From: Lysobacter terrestris
GTDB lineage: Bacteria; Pseudomonadota; Gammaproteobacteria; Xanthomonadales; Xanthomonadaceae
Assembly: GCF_014489475.1 (NCBI RefSeq)
Contig: NZ_CP060820.1
Coordinates: forward strand, 1,504,001 to 1,568,000
Reading direction: 5' to 3'
Length of the DNA: 64,000 bases
The position numbers and the translations under genes were made by a program. The stretch's first letter is position 1. Every line of letters starts with the position of its first letter. The notes under the pieces were generated by a model that saw only the letters and a program-made list of their open reading frames with translations, was not told the origin of the DNA and did no database searches. Shown here in pieces: positions 28,211 through 37,485 of this stretch.

Positions 28211-28849
28211 TCAGTCCCACCACAGGAACACCGTGTTCGCCGCCTTCATTTCCGCGGCCAGCGCTTCCACGTCGCCAGTGCCTTGATCCACAACGTCCGG
28301 GCAGAAGCGGTAGACCTCTTCGGCAAACGCCTGCCAGTCGGCGGGCGGCGTTACCAGTTCCACTTCCAGCCAGTCCGTCCCCGCGCCCACCAGCTTCAAG
28401 CCGTATCGCGCGTCCCACGCCCGATAGCGTTCCATGATCCGGTCGTGATCGAGGTCGTAGTTGATGCCGTCGGTCCGCACCGTCGCCAGGTAGCCGTAGT
28501 CGTCGCCTTTCACCACGGCGAGGCGGTCGGCACCGTTGCCGAAGCGGTCGTCGCGCAGGTAGGCGCGGTACGGCGAGCCGGCCAGTTCCTTGCGGAGACG
28601 CTGCAAAGCCTTGCGTCCTTGGCCAGGGTCCGTGACGACCACGAGGCCGTCGGAGGGTGCTTCGTCGTGGTCGGGCGTCATCGCCAGCAGCCGTTCCAGT
28701 GAGCGTCCCTGTGCTCGCGCTCTCGCGGCGATTTCGCTGTCGATGTGTGCTTCCGTTGCCAGCTTCATTTCCTCTGGCGACAGCCCGGTCTTGGCAGCCG
28801 CGCAACCGGCGAGGACGAACAGTAGGGAAACGGCAAGTATCCGACGCAT
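28211..28849 (-). CDS. Lipoprotein with DUF4253 domain
   Basis: A 212-residue protein with lipobox LFVLAGC (acylated Cys about residue 16). The C-terminal half fits DUF4253: YGLKLVGAGTDWLEVELVTPPADW, then EVYRFCPDVVDQG and the terminal FLWWD, which is the usual end of this family. Most DUF4253 proteins lack a lipoprotein signal and are cytosolic, so export is a variation. Function unknown. Confidence 0.75.
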   Translation of the reverse strand: MRRILAVSLLFVLAGCAAAKTGLSPEEMKLATEAHIDSEIAARARAQGRSLERLLAMTPDHDEAPSDGLVVVTDPGQGRKALQRLRKELAGSPYRAYLRDDRFGNGADRLAVVKGDDYGYLATVRTDGINYDLDHDRIMERYRAWDARYGLKLVGAGTDWLEVELVTPPADWQAFAEEVYRFCPDVVDQGTGDVEALAAEMKAANTVFLWWD

Positions 28850-28904
28850 GCGGGATCCGACGCAGGTTGATTGGCTGGTTTTCGATTAGGCCGATGCAGA
28901 ACGT

Positions 28905-28932
28905 AACAAGCCCGGCCGAAGCCGGGCTTGTT
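28905..28932. terminator. Hairpin between DUF4253 and TonB-like genes
   Basis: Perfect 12-bp arms AACAAGCCCGGC / GCCGGGCTTGTT enclose CGAA. It is placed after the minus-strand TonB-like gene and just upstream of the DUF4253 gene. The T tract is short, so efficiency is uncertain. Confidence 0.6.
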
Positions 28933-29019
28933 GCATCAGGTCAGCCCCGGCCCGGCGCAGCGCGCCGGGCGTTCGCGAGCGCAGCCACCGCCGATAGGGC
29001 GGCGGCTAACGGCGCTCGC

Positions 29020-30057
29020 TCACCCCTGTGGGTTGAAGCTGATCTCGCGACGCGTGGTGACCGGCGAAGCCACCGGCTGGAAGCGCCACTTGCGCACGGC
29101 GTTGACGGCTTCGCGGTCGAACACGCGGGCCGGGTTGGAACGCACGACGCGTGCGGCGGTGACGGTGCCGTCGGTGCCGACGGTGTACTCGACCAGGACC
29201 GAACCGGATTGGCCGGCTCGCAAGGCTTCGGCCGGGAACTTCGGCGCCGGCATCGAGATCGGGCGCAGGTCCGAGGCGGCCGGCGCGGCCGACGCAGCGC
29301 TGGCGTTGCGCTGTTCGGCGGCGCGGCGGTCGGCCACGGCCTTGTCCGCAGCGGCCTTGTCGGCGGCCGCCTTGTCGGCAGCGGCCTTGTCGGCGGCGGC
29401 CCGGTCGGCAGCGGCCTTGTCATTGGCCTGCTGGGTGGCGGCGAGCTTCTTCGCGGCGTCGTCCTGCTGCTTCTTCTGGTCGGCCAGGCGCTTGTCTTCG
29501 ATTTCCTTCTGGCGCTTGGCTTCTTCCTCGGCGGTCAGGGCCTGGGCGCGCTGGGCGGCGGTGGCTTCCTGCGCGGCGATGCTCGCCTTCAGGCGGGCCA
29601 GCGCCGGGTGCTGGGCATCGGCCTTCTCGAGCAGTGCGGACAGGCGCTTGGCTTCGCTGAAGTCGTCGCGGTTCACGCTCTGCTCGATGGCGATGACGGT
29701 CATCGGCAGCAGGTCGGTCAGCGCGCTGGCGACGGCGGCGTCGCCCTGGGTCTTGTCGCGCAGGGCCAGGTAGTACTCGACGGCGTTGTCGCCGGCCGGT
29801 GCGTACAGGCGGTTCTCGGCATAGGCCTTGCTCGCCGCTTCGCGCAGCTGCTCCGGCGTCATCGCCGCGACCTGCGAGGAGACGGCGGTGGCCGGCGTCG
29901 GGGCCGGCGCGGTGGCGGCCGCGGTGGCGTCGGCGGCCGGTTCGGCCGGCTGGTCCTTGCCGCACGCGGCGAGGGCGAGGCCGAGGGTGAGCACGGCAAT
30001 GAACTGAAGCGTGGCGGGCCGGCGCACGGACCGGGCCTCGGAATGGTTGGAAATCAT
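29020..30057 (-). CDS. Lipoprotein with helical repeats and TonB C-terminal domain
   Basis: A 345-residue protein. Lipobox LGLALAACGKD marks a lipoprotein. The middle (about residues 160-255) is a long charged coiled coil that ends in a five-residue tandem repeat (AADKA, about four copies, encoded around 29340-29415). The C-terminal 80 residues (ISMPAPKFPAEALRAGQSGSVLVEYTVGTDGTVTAARVVRSNP, VRKWRFQPV) are a TonB C-terminal domain. A lipid anchor replaces the usual TonB transmembrane helix, so it cannot couple to ExbB/D in the standard way; a TolA-like envelope linker is one alternative. Confidence 0.75.
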   Translation of the reverse strand: MISNHSEARSVRRPATLQFIAVLTLGLALAACGKDQPAEPAADATAAATAPAPTPATAVSSQVAAMTPEQLREAASKAYAENRLYAPAGDNAVEYYLALRDKTQGDAAVASALTDLLPMTVIAIEQSVNRDDFSEAKRLSALLEKADAQHPALARLKASIAAQEATAAQRAQALTAEEEAKRQKEIEDKRLADQKKQQDDAAKKLAATQQANDKAAADRAAADKAAADKAAADKAAADKAVADRRAAEQRNASAASAAPAASDLRPISMPAPKFPAEALRAGQSGSVLVEYTVGTDGTVTAARVVRSNPARVFDREAVNAVRKWRFQPVASPVTTRREISFNPQG

Positions 30058-30193
30058 GGTTTTGAAGGTCCCCTGGAGTGCGGCGATCGAGTGCGCACGC
30101 TGCAAGTGACACCCGCGCCGCATCCTTTGTCAAGCGTGAAACAGGTTCATGTTTGCGACGGTCGCCGACCCCGGCGAGATTTGCGACGTCGTT

Positions 30194-31528
30194 TCACTTT
30201 CCGATGCAAAAGCTGGAAAAAATGTGACCTAAAAGGTCATCCGCGCGGACCTGGCCGGTGATCTTGCCGAGGGCCTCGTGCGCGAAGCGCAGCGATTCCG
30301 CGGCGAGGTCGAGGGCCTCGGCGGCGAGCTGTTCGCGGGCCAGCGCGAGTTCGCCGCGCGCCTGGTTCAGGGCATCGACGTGGCGGGCCCGGGCGGTGAA
30401 CGTGCCCTCGCCCGCCCCCGCTCCGCCTGCGGCCAGGGCGCGCAGGCGCGCGTGCAGGGCCTCGAGTCCGGTGCCCGCGTGCGCGGACACATGCAAATGC
30501 CCGGCCTGCGGAGCCGGCAACGACGGCAGCAGGTCGGCCTTGTTGTGGATCCACAGCTGCTGCGGCACGCCGGCGATCGCGTCGGCCACGGCGGCGCGCC
30601 CGGCGTCCACCTCGCGCGCATCGAGCACGACGATGGCAAGGTCGGCGCGCGCCAGTTCGTCGCGTGCGCGGCGCATGCCTTCGCGTTCGATCGCGTCGCC
30701 GCCCTCGCGCAGGCCGGCGGTGTCGACCAGGGTGAGCTCGACGCCGTCGATGCGCACCACTTCCTGCAGCAGGTCGCGGGTGGTGCCGGCGATGTCGGTG
30801 ACGATGGCGCGCTCGCTGCCGGCGAGTGCGTTGAGCAGCGAACTCTTGCCGGCGTTGGGCGGACCGACGATCACCGCGTGCAGGCCGTCGCGCAGGCGGC
30901 GGCCGCGTTCGGCGGCGTGCAGCAGATCGTCCAGGGCCTGTGACGCGGCGGCGAAACGCGCGCGCAGCTGCGCGCCGCCCAGCGTATCGATCGGTTCGTC
31001 GGCGAAATCGATCGCCGCTTCGACGTGCACGCGGATCGCCAGCATGTCGGCGGCCAGCGCATCGACGCGGCGCGAGAACTCGCCTTCGAGCGCGCGCCGC
31101 GCCGCACGCGCGGCATTCGCGTCGGCCGCGGCGATGAGGTCGGCGACCGCTTCGGCCTGGGCGAGGTCGAGCTTGCCGTTGAGGAAGGCGCGCTCGCTGA
31201 ATTCCCCTGGGCGCGCGCGGCGCGCGCCGAGTTCGACGCAGCGCTGCACGAGTTGTTCGAGCACCACCGGGCTGCCGTGCGCCTGCAGCTCGACCACGTC
31301 TTCGCCGGTGTAGCTGGCCGGGGCCTTGAAGTACAGCGCGATGCCATCGTCGATGGTCTCGCCGTGTGGCGTGGTGAAGCGGGCGTAGTGGGCGTGGCGG
31401 ACCATCAATCGTCGTCCACAGATGGCTTCAGCGATTTCTCGTGCGCGCAGACCGGACAGACGCACGACGCCAACGCCACCGGCGCCGGGCCCACTGGCAA
31501 TAGCGGCGATGGTTTCTTTTGCGGCCAT
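30194..31528 (-). CDS. mnmE: tRNA uridine-5-carboxymethylaminomethyl modification GTPase MnmE
   Basis: A 444-residue GTPase that, with MnmG, installs the cmnm5 group on U34 of several tRNAs. The N-terminal folate-binding domain begins [22 protein letters not shown]. The G domain has G1 [13 protein letters not shown]2 GTTRD, G3 DTAG and G4 NKAD. The invariant C-terminal FCIGK supplies the catalytic Cys. Start MAAKETIA was chosen over a longer reading that adds 41 unrelated residues. It follows yidC but is separated by a terminator. Confidence 0.95.
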   Translation of the reverse strand: MAAKETIAAIASGPGAGGVGVVRLSGLRAREIAEAICGRRLMVRHAHYARFTTPHGETIDDGIALYFKAPASYTGEDVVELQAHGSPVVLEQLVQRCVELGARRARPGEFSERAFLNGKLDLAQAEAVADLIAAADANAARAARRALEGEFSRRVDALAADMLAIRVHVEAAIDFADEPIDTLGGAQLRARFAAASQALDDLLHAAERGRRLRDGLHAVIVGPPNAGKSSLLNALAGSERAIVTDIAGTTRDLLQEVVRIDGVELTLVDTAGLREGGDAIEREGMRRARDELARADLAIVVLDAREVDAGRAAVADAIAGVPQQLWIHNKADLLPSLPAPQAGHLHVSAHAGTGLEALHARLRALAAGGAGAGEGTFTARARHVDALNQARGELALAREQLAAEALDLAAESLRFAHEALGKITGQVRADDLLGHIFSSFCIGK

Positions 31529-31656
31529 TCGCGCTTTGGTGATCGCAGACTGTTCGGATCGCAAGAATAGCTGGTAAGGCGAAGGTGGCGGTGGTGCATT
31601 GGTTTCTCCCAGTGTTCGGGACCATGCTGAGCCGACCTTCGAAGCAAGCAACGGAT

Positions 31657-31683
31657 GAAAAAAGCCCGCCTTACGGCGGGCTT
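31657..31683 (-). terminator. Rho-independent terminator after yidC
   Basis: The minus strand reads AAGCCCGCC-GTAA-GGCGGGCTT followed by TTTTTT. It lies 24 bases past the yidC stop and ends the rpmH-rnpA-yidC transcript before mnmE. Confidence 0.85.
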
Positions 31684-31706
31684 CGTGCAGTACGGCGAGC
31701 GATGGA

Positions 31707-33398
31707 TCAGGCCGTCGCGGGCTTGGCCGGTTCCTCGGCGTAGCGCTTGGTCATCCACCACTGCTGCAGCAGGCCGAGGCTGCCGTTGGTGATCCAGTAC
31801 AGCACCAGGCCGGCGGGCATGAAGGCGAACAGCACGCCGAACACCACCGGCATCCACTGCATCATCTTCTGCTGCATCGGGTCCATGCCCGGCGCCGGCG
31901 GCGTCATCTTCTGGGTGAGGAACATCACGCCGAGGTTGATCGCCGGCAGGATGAAGTACGGATCGCGCGCGGTGAGGTCGGTGATCCAGCCGATCCACGG
32001 CGCGTGGCGCAGCTCGACCGACTCCGACAGCATCCAGTAAAGGCACAGGAACACCGGCATCTGCAGCAGGATCGGCAGGCAGCCGCCGACCGGGTTGATC
32101 TTCTCCTTCTTGTACAGCTCCATCATCGCCATCTGCATCTTCTGCTTGTCGTCGCCGTAGCGCTCCTGCAGCTGCTTGATGCGGGGCTGGAACTTGCGCA
32201 TCTTCGCCATCGACTTGTACTGCGCGGCCGACAGCGGATACATCGCGGCCTTGAGCAGCACGACCAGGCCGACGATCGCCCAGCCCCAGTTGCGCAGCAG
32301 GCCGTGCAGCTTGTCGAGCACCCAGAACAGCCAGCCGGCGAGCGTGGCGGCCCAGCCGAACGAGGAGAAGTCGACCGCGCGGTCGAGGCCCTTCACCTGC
32401 TGCGCTTCGATCTGCTTGACCAGCTTGGGACCGACCCACAGGCGCGCCGAGGTTTCGGCCTGGCCACCCGGGGCGACGTTGACGCCGGGGCCGAGTTCGC
32501 GGATCAGGTACTGCGTGGTGCCGTTGGCCTGCGGCGCGGCAAGGGTGAAGGTGCTGGCGTCGTTCGCCTGCGGGATCCACGCAGCGAAGAAATGGTGCTG
32601 GAGCATGCCGATCCAGCCGCCGGTGACCGACTTGTCGAGCGAGCCGTCCTCGACGAACTTGTCGTACTTGCGCTTGTCGTAGGCGCCGTCGAACCACGCC
32701 GCGCCCTGGAAGCTGTAGCTCTCCGCGTTCATCGGGCCCTTGCTGACGAGCGCGCGCGGCACGCGGCTCAGCTGGCGGTACACGTAGCCCTGCCACGGCG
32801 CGGTGCCGGCGTTGCGCACTTCGTCGCGCACCTGCACGACGTAGCTGCCGCGCTGGAAGGTGTAGGTGCGGCGGATCGACACGCCGTTCGCGCCGTTCCA
32901 CACGAACGGCACCACCAGTTCGCGCTGGCCGTCGGCGAGCTGGAAGCTGCGCGCGCCGCCTTCGGGCTGGAAGCCGGCTTCGTGGCTCGGCGCGGCACCG
33001 GCGCTGCTCACCCAGCCGCTCTGCGCGACGAAGAAGTTGTTGCCGTCGTCGGCCAGCAGGCGCACCGGCGCGCTGTTGGCGGCGGCCAGGCTCGGGTAAC
33101 GCAACAGGTCGGCCTGGTGCAGCACGCCGCCGTCCATGTTCACGCGCAGCACGTCGGTGACGACCGTGACCGGCACGCCGCGTTGACGGGTGGCAGTGGA
33201 AATCGTCGTGCCGGGCGCCACCGGGGCGGCGGCGGCGGTCGGCACCGCCGGCACGTTGCCGGGCACCGTCGAGGCGATCGACATCGTCGGGGCGACGGTC
33301 GTGGCGGCCGGCGCGGCCTTCTCCTTGCCCCACTCCATCCACAGCAGGGTCGCCACCATCAGCCAGGCGAAGATCAGGAAAAGGCGGGTCTGGTTCAT
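31707..33398 (-). CDS. yidC: Membrane protein insertase YidC
   Basis: A 563-residue inner-membrane insertase (Oxa1 family) acting alone and with SecYEG. Helix one is [21 protein letters not shown] large periplasmic domain of about 280 residues follows, then the conserved core ([58 protein letters not shown]) with the C-terminal helices. Start MNQTRLFL is right for a gammaproteobacterial YidC. It begins 40 bases past rnpA, with no yidD between them. Confidence 0.96.
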   Translation of the reverse strand: MNQTRLFLIFAWLMVATLLWMEWGKEKAAPAATTVAPTMSIASTVPGNVPAVPTAAAAPVAPGTTISTATRQRGVPVTVVTDVLRVNMDGGVLHQADLLRYPSLAAANSAPVRLLADDGNNFFVAQSGWVSSAGAAPSHEAGFQPEGGARSFQLADGQRELVVPFVWNGANGVSIRRTYTFQRGSYVVQVRDEVRNAGTAPWQGYVYRQLSRVPRALVSKGPMNAESYSFQGAAWFDGAYDKRKYDKFVEDGSLDKSVTGGWIGMLQHHFFAAWIPQANDASTFTLAAPQANGTTQYLIRELGPGVNVAPGGQAETSARLWVGPKLVKQIEAQQVKGLDRAVDFSSFGWAATLAGWLFWVLDKLHGLLRNWGWAIVGLVVLLKAAMYPLSAAQYKSMAKMRKFQPRIKQLQERYGDDKQKMQMAMMELYKKEKINPVGGCLPILLQMPVFLCLYWMLSESVELRHAPWIGWITDLTARDPYFILPAINLGVMFLTQKMTPPAPGMDPMQQKMMQWMPVVFGVLFAFMPAGLVLYWITNGSLGLLQQWWMTKRYAEEPAKPATA

Positions 33399-33438
33399 GG
33401 GAGCAGGCAGGCTCGGCCGACGCGAAGGGTCGACACAG

Positions 33439-33915
33439 TCAGGGGGAGGTGGGGTCGGGCCCGTTCGACGCAAGCCCGGCACCGGTGGCTGGCGCACTGG
33501 GCGCAAGCGCGTCCGGCGCGGGCGGCATTGTGCCGGGCGCGGGTGTCAGCGGCAACGCAACGACCGGCAGCGCGCCGAGGCGTCGCAGCAGGTCGAGGAA
33601 ATGGCGTTCGAGCTGTTCGTGCGTGGCGGCGCGCGCGGTCGCTCGCGCGACGACGACGTAGTCGCCCGCGGCCAACGCGGTGCGATGGCGCCGGAACACG
33701 TCGCGCAGGCTGCGCTTGATGCGATTGCGGCCCACCGCACGCGGATCGACCTTGCGCGATACGGCCAGGCCGAGGCGTGCGGGCGTGTCGGTGGCGTGCC
33801 AATGCACGGCCAGCCGCGGCGTGGCCTGGCGGCGACCGTGCTCGAAGATGCGATCGAAATCCGCGCGCGCACGCACCCGCGCGGTGCGCGGGAAGCGGGA
33901 GGTAACCGGATTCAT
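33439..33915 (-). CDS. rnpA: Ribonuclease P protein component
   Basis: A 158-residue basic protein that partners the RNase P RNA in 5' maturation of tRNA. Conserved features are RFPRTARVRARADFDRIFEHG, LGLAVSRKV and the RNR motif RNRIKRSLRDVFRRH. E. coli RnpA has 119 residues; here a Pro/Ala-rich tail of about 40 residues follows residue 118 (PLTPAPGTMPPAPDALAPSA), without a known function. It is cotranscribed with rpmH, 66 bases downstream. Confidence 0.94.
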   Translation of the reverse strand: MNPVTSRFPRTARVRARADFDRIFEHGRRQATPRLAVHWHATDTPARLGLAVSRKVDPRAVGRNRIKRSLRDVFRRHRTALAAGDYVVVARATARAATHEQLERHFLDLLRRLGALPVVALPLTPAPGTMPPAPDALAPSAPATGAGLASNGPDPTSP

Positions 33916-33981
33916 GCGGCCGCCGCGATGGCGTGGACGGCCGTGGGCGCGCTTGCTAGAAGCGGGTGCAGCGGCTTGCGC

Positions 33982-34122
33982 TTAGGCGCAAAGACGCTTG
34001 CGACCCTTGGCACGACGACGGGCAAGGATCTTGCGGCCATCGGCGGTCGCCATGCGGGCACGGAAGCCGTGGTCGCGCTTGCGCTTGAGGTTGCTGGGCT
34101 GGTAGGTGCGCTTGGTGGCCAT
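33982..34122 (-). CDS. rpmH: 50S ribosomal protein L34
   Basis: A 46-residue ribosomal protein, [20 protein letters not shown]... ending GRKRLCA, with the usual basic composition. It is the first gene of the leftward rpmH-rnpA-yidC unit and head-to-head with dnaA. Confidence 0.97.
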   Translation of the reverse strand: MATKRTYQPSNLKRKRDHGFRARMATADGRKILARRRAKGRKRLCA

Positions 34123-34157
34123 GGTCGGCTCGGCGTAAACGACGGAAAAGACCGCGG

Positions 34158-34186
34158 ATTCTAGCGGCGACCCGGACCCGAAGCAA
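34158..34186 (-). promoter_or_regulatory. rpmH promoter
   Basis: On the minus strand, TTGCTT (34181-34186) and TAGAAT (34158-34163) are separated by exactly 17 bases and lie about 36 bases before the rpmH start, as expected for a strong ribosomal-protein promoter. Confidence 0.65.
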
Positions 34187-34241
34187 GCCCACCCCTGGGC
34201 CGGGGTGTCCGCGGCCGCCAGCCCGGCGACCGATCGAACAC

Positions 34242-34315
34242 GGTGGACAAGCGGCGGCGACCCCGTTGCAACGGGCGATTGCGCCATGTGGAACCGGTGC
34301 GGAGCCTGTGGACAA
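34242..34315. promoter_or_regulatory. DnaA boxes in the dnaA upstream region
   Basis: TGTGGACAA (34307-34315) is an exact minus-strand TTGTCCACA, and GGTGGACAA (34242-34250) has one mismatch. They lie in the rpmH/dnaA intergenic region and suggest autoregulation of dnaA. Confidence 0.55.
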
Positions 34316-34370
34316 GTCCTGTTCCGCGCCCCGGTGCGGTGATAGGCTGGCCGCCTCCCGCACCCTGTCC

Positions 34371-34405
34371 GGCGCGATCTTCGCATCGCGCCGAGCCCCT
34401 TTTTT
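34371..34405 (+). promoter_or_regulatory. Terminator-like hairpin in the dnaA leader
   Basis: An 8-bp perfect stem GGCGCGAT-CTTCGC-ATCGCGCC is followed seven bases later by six T residues. It stands 45 bases before the dnaA start codon. It could be an attenuator of dnaA or the end of an upstream short RNA. The gap between stem and T run weakens it as a classical terminator. Confidence 0.4.
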
Positions 34406-34449
34406 CGCCGCGGCCCCCGGGCCGCCGGATAGCGAGTAGTCCCACCCCG

Positions 34450-35790
34450 ATGGAAGCCTGGCCCCGTTGCCTCGAACGCCTGGAAGCCGAATACCCGGTC
34501 GAAGACGTCCACACCTGGCTCAAGCCGCTGCAGGCCACGCGCCGCGACGACGTCACCGTGCTGTACGCGCCCAACGCCTTCGTGGTCGAACACGTGCGCG
34601 AGCGCTACCTCGCCCGCATCCGTGAACTGCTGGGCTACTTCGCCGGCAGCGACGAGGTGCAGCTGGAAATCGGCGCGCTGCCGCGCGTTTCGGCCCCGCT
34701 CACGCCGGCCGAAGCGATCCCGGTCCGCGGCGGCGCCGAACCGGCCCGCAGCGAACCCTTCGACGGCAACCTGGACGCCCACTACACCTTCGACAACTTC
34801 GTCGAAGGCCGCAGCAACCAGCTCGGCCGCGCCGCCGCGTTGCAGGCCGCTGCGCGCCCGGGCGACCGCGCGCACAACCCGCTGCTGCTGTACGGCGGCA
34901 CCGGCTTGGGCAAGACCCACCTGATGTTCGCCGCCGGCAACGCCATGCGCGCGGCCAATCCGAACATGAAGGTGCTGTACCTGCGCAGCGAGCAGTTCCT
35001 CGCCTCGCTGATGAAGGCGCTGCAGGACAAGACCAACGGCATGGCGGCGTTCAAGCGCCAGTTCCAGCAGGTCGACGCGCTGCTGATCGACGACATCCAG
35101 TTCTTCGCCGGCAAGGACCGCACCCAGGAAGAGTTCTTCCACACCTTCAACGCGCTGATCGACGGCAAGCAGCAGATCATCCTGACCTGCGACCGCTTCC
35201 CGCGCGAAGTCGATGGCCTCGAGCCGCGCCTGAAGTCGCGCCTGGGCTGGGGCCTGTCGGTGGCGATCGATCCGCCCGACTTCGAGACGCGCGCGCAGAT
35301 CGTGCTGGCCAAGGCACGCGAGCGCGGCGCGCACATCCCCGAGGACGTCGCGTTCCTGCTCGCGAAGAAGATGCGCAGCAACGTGCGCGACCTGGAAGGC
35401 GCGCTCAACACGCTCGCCGCGCGCGCCAACTTCACCGGCCGCACCATCACCACCGAGTTCGCGCAGGAAACCCTGCGCGACCTGTTGCGCGCACAGCAGC
35501 AGGCGATCGGCATTCCCAACATCCAGAAGGTCGTGGCCGATTACTACGGCCTGCAGATCAAGGACCTGCTCAGCAAGCGCCGCACGCGCTCGCTGGCGCG
35601 CCCGCGCCAGGTGGCGATGGCGTTGGCCAAGGAACTCACCGAGCACTCGCTGCCCGAGATCGGCGACGCCTTCGCCGGTCGCGACCACACCACCGTGCTG
35701 CACGCCTGCCGGCAGATCCGCACGCTGATGGACGCCGACGGCAAGCTGCGCGAGGACTGGGACAAGCTGATCCGCAAGCTCAGCGAGTAA
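34450..35790 (+). CDS. dnaA: Chromosomal replication initiator DnaA
   Basis: A 446-residue AAA+ initiator. Domain I begins [29 protein letters not shown]. Domain III has Walker [12 protein letters not shown], Walker [13 protein letters not shown] and sensor [11 protein letters not shown]. Domain IV carries the DnaA signature [22 protein letters not shown]-type helix-turn-helix (here [16 protein letters not shown]). It binds DnaA boxes at oriC next door and opens the AT-rich region. The start is ATG 34450; the longer upstream reading covers the leader hairpin and boxes. Control by DnaA itself is likely from the upstream boxes. Confidence 0.97.
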   Translation: MEAWPRCLERLEAEYPVEDVHTWLKPLQATRRDDVTVLYAPNAFVVEHVRERYLARIRELLGYFAGSDEVQLEIGALPRVSAPLTPAEAIPVRGGAEPARSEPFDGNLDAHYTFDNFVEGRSNQLGRAAALQAAARPGDRAHNPLLLYGGTGLGKTHLMFAAGNAMRAANPNMKVLYLRSEQFLASLMKALQDKTNGMAAFKRQFQQVDALLIDDIQFFAGKDRTQEEFFHTFNALIDGKQQIILTCDRFPREVDGLEPRLKSRLGWGLSVAIDPPDFETRAQIVLAKARERGAHIPEDVAFLLAKKMRSNVRDLEGALNTLAARANFTGRTITTEFAQETLRDLLRAQQQAIGIPNIQKVVADYYGLQIKDLLSKRRTRSLARPRQVAMALAKELTEHSLPEIGDAFAGRDHTTVLHACRQIRTLMDADGKLREDWDKLIRKLSE

Positions 35791-35949
35791 GCCGCGCTCC
35801 AGGCCGGGGCCGCATGGCGGCGTCGGCAGGAAATTCCGCCATCCACCACGCCAATCACACCCAGCCCTAGTGGCCGGGCCGCGATCGAGCGCAATATTTT
35901 CGGCTGGCCCCCTGCGCAAGGCGCGCGGCCGCGGTATCGTTCACACCTG

Positions 35950-36270
35950 CGTCGATCTTGTGGGTAAACGCGCGTCCGTCCGTACGGGCGCGCCGTGCGC
36001 CGGTGCATGACCCTGTGGACAAACGGTGGATGGGCAGGTTGCCCACAGGCCAGTGCGGATCCACTGGGCGCAAGCTGTGGACAACCCGAGTTCCGGCCCG
36101 GCCGGTAAAAGTTGTCCACAACTTGTGCCCCGGCTCAGCGGGACTTTCCACAACACTTTTACATTTGAATTTTCCTTGTAGATCAATTGCTTGAAGTGGT
36201 TTTCCGCAGTTTTTCGCGGCTCCATCATCACCATGCTTTTGATTTATTCACTACTTTTGTTTTGGTACTG
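35950..36270. other. Chromosomal replication origin oriC
   Basis: Six DnaA-box-like 9-mers lie between dnaA and dnaN. TTGTCCACA occurs exactly at 36014-36022 (minus), 36076-36084 (minus) and 36112-36120 (plus). One-mismatch forms are at 35959-35967 (minus, TTACCCACA) and 36039-36047 (plus, TTGCCCACA), and a weaker CTTTCCACA at 36144-36152. They are followed by an AT-rich stretch from about 36150 to 36270, very unlike the GC-rich surroundings, as expected for the DNA unwinding element. The box at 36112 sits in the palindrome AAGTTGTCCACAACTT. No gene occupies 35791-36284. Confidence 0.85.
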
Positions 36271-36284
36271 GGGAGCGGCCTCGA

Positions 36285-37385
36285 ATGCGTTTCAGCCTGC
36301 AACGCGAAGTGTTCCTGAAGCCATTGGCGCAAGTCGTCAATGTCGTTGAGCGCCGGCAGACCCTGCCGGTCCTCGCCAACCTGCTGGTCCAGGTCACCGG
36401 CGGACAGCTCTCGCTGACCGGCACCGACCTGGAAGTCGAGATGGTCTCGCGCATCGCCGTCGACGACGCGCAGGATGGCGAGACCACGATCCCGGCGCGC
36501 AAGCTGTTCGAGATCGTCCGCGCCCTGCCCGACGGCTCCAAGGTCACCGTGTCGCAATCGGCCGAGAAGATCACCGTGCAGGCCGGCCGCTCGCGCTTCA
36601 CCCTGTCGTCGCTGCCCGCCAACGATTTCCCCTCGATCGACGAGGTGGAAGCCACCGAACGCGTCCGGGTCGCCGAGGCCAGCCTGAAGGAACTGATCGA
36701 GCGCACCGCGTTCGCCATGGCCCAGCAGGACGTCCGCTACTACCTCAACGGCCTGCTGTTCGACCTGCGCGAAAGCAGCCTGCGTTGCGTGGCCACCGAC
36801 GGCCACCGCCTGGCGCTGTGCGAAGCGCCGCTGGCAGCCGGTGCCAGTACCAAGCGCCAGATCATCGTGCCGCGCAAGGGCGTGACCGAGCTGCAGCGCC
36901 TGCTCGAAGGCGGCGAGCGCGAGCTGGAGCTGGAAATGGGCCGCAGCCACCTGCGGGTCAAGCGCGACGACGTCACCTTCACCAGCAAGCTCATCGACGG
37001 CCGCTTCCCGGACTACGAGGCGGTCATCCCGATCGGCGCCGACAAGGAAGTGAAGATCGACCGGGAAGTACTGCGTGCCTCGCTGCAACGCGCCGCGATC
37101 CTGTCGAACGAGAAGTACCGCGGCGTGCGCATCGAGGTCTCGCCCGGCCAGCTGAAGATCAGTGCCCACAACCCGGAACAGGAAGAAGCGCAGGAAGAAG
37201 TGGAGGCCGAGACCAAGGTCGGCGACCTCGCCGTGGGCTTCAACGTGAACTACCTGCTCGACGCCCTGACCGCCCTGCGCGACGAGACGGTGGTGATCGC
37301 CCTGCGCGATGCCAACTCCTCGGCCCTGGTGCGCGAAGCCGGCAACGAACGCTCCCGCCACGTGGTGATGCCGCTGCGGCTCTGA
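36285..37385 (+). CDS. dnaN: DNA polymerase III beta subunit (sliding clamp)
   Basis: A 366-residue clamp protein forming a dimeric ring that tethers polymerase III to DNA. It begins MRFSLQREVFLKPLAQVVNVVERRQTLPVLANLL and ends HVVMPLRL, the canonical C-terminus. Length equals that of E. coli DnaN. GGGGAG nine bases before the ATG is the ribosome site. A terminator follows at 37409. Confidence 0.97.
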   Translation: MRFSLQREVFLKPLAQVVNVVERRQTLPVLANLLVQVTGGQLSLTGTDLEVEMVSRIAVDDAQDGETTIPARKLFEIVRALPDGSKVTVSQSAEKITVQAGRSRFTLSSLPANDFPSIDEVEATERVRVAEASLKELIERTAFAMAQQDVRYYLNGLLFDLRESSLRCVATDGHRLALCEAPLAAGASTKRQIIVPRKGVTELQRLLEGGERELELEMGRSHLRVKRDDVTFTSKLIDGRFPDYEAVIPIGADKEVKIDREVLRASLQRAAILSNEKYRGVRIEVSPGQLKISAHNPEQEEAQEEVEAETKVGDLAVGFNVNYLLDALTALRDETVVIALRDANSSALVREAGNERSRHVVMPLRL

Positions 37386-37396
37386 CCGGTTCGTTA

Positions 37397-37412
37397 TGTT
37401 TCACGTGGAACG
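37397..37412. other. parS-like site 1
   Basis: TGTTTCACGTGGAACG matches the parS consensus TGTTTCACGTGAAACA at 14 of 16 positions. It lies between dnaN and recF and overlaps the first four bases of the dnaN terminator hairpin. A ParB dimer would be the expected binder. Confidence 0.6.
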
Positions 37413-37433
37413 CCCGGCTTGGCCGGGCGTTTT
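37409..37433 (+). terminator. Rho-independent terminator after dnaN
   Basis: AACGCCCGGC-TTG-GCCGGGCGTT followed by TT. The stem is perfect over 10 bp, with only a short T tract. It begins within parS-like site 1, so ParB binding and termination may interfere. Confidence 0.65.
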
Positions 37434-37485
37434 GCTTTCTGGCGGTCCGCGCTGGCGCGCCCGCCCCCCACGGTAGAGTTAGCCG

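Noticed and set aside
28153-28932. The paired hairpins as a transposon end pair
   Set aside because: They are typical intergenic terminators with different stems and no transposase or target duplication nearby.
29340-29415. Short tandem repeats resembling a CRISPR or minisatellite
   Set aside because: The repeats encode AADKA units in a coiled coil of the TonB-domain lipoprotein; there are no spacers.
31529-31651. An N-terminal extension of MnmE from an earlier ATG
   Set aside because: The added 41 residues are unlike the family, while [10 protein letters not shown] at 31528 gives the normal length and start.
33399-33506. A longer YidC beginning 36 codons upstream
   Set aside because: It would overlap the end of rnpA and precede the true first transmembrane helix with Pro/Arg-rich sequence.
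34123-34449. A possible small gene between rpmH and dnaA
   Set aside because: No frame has a ribosome-binding site and plausible composition; the interval is explained by the rpmH promoter, DnaA boxes and the leader hairpin.
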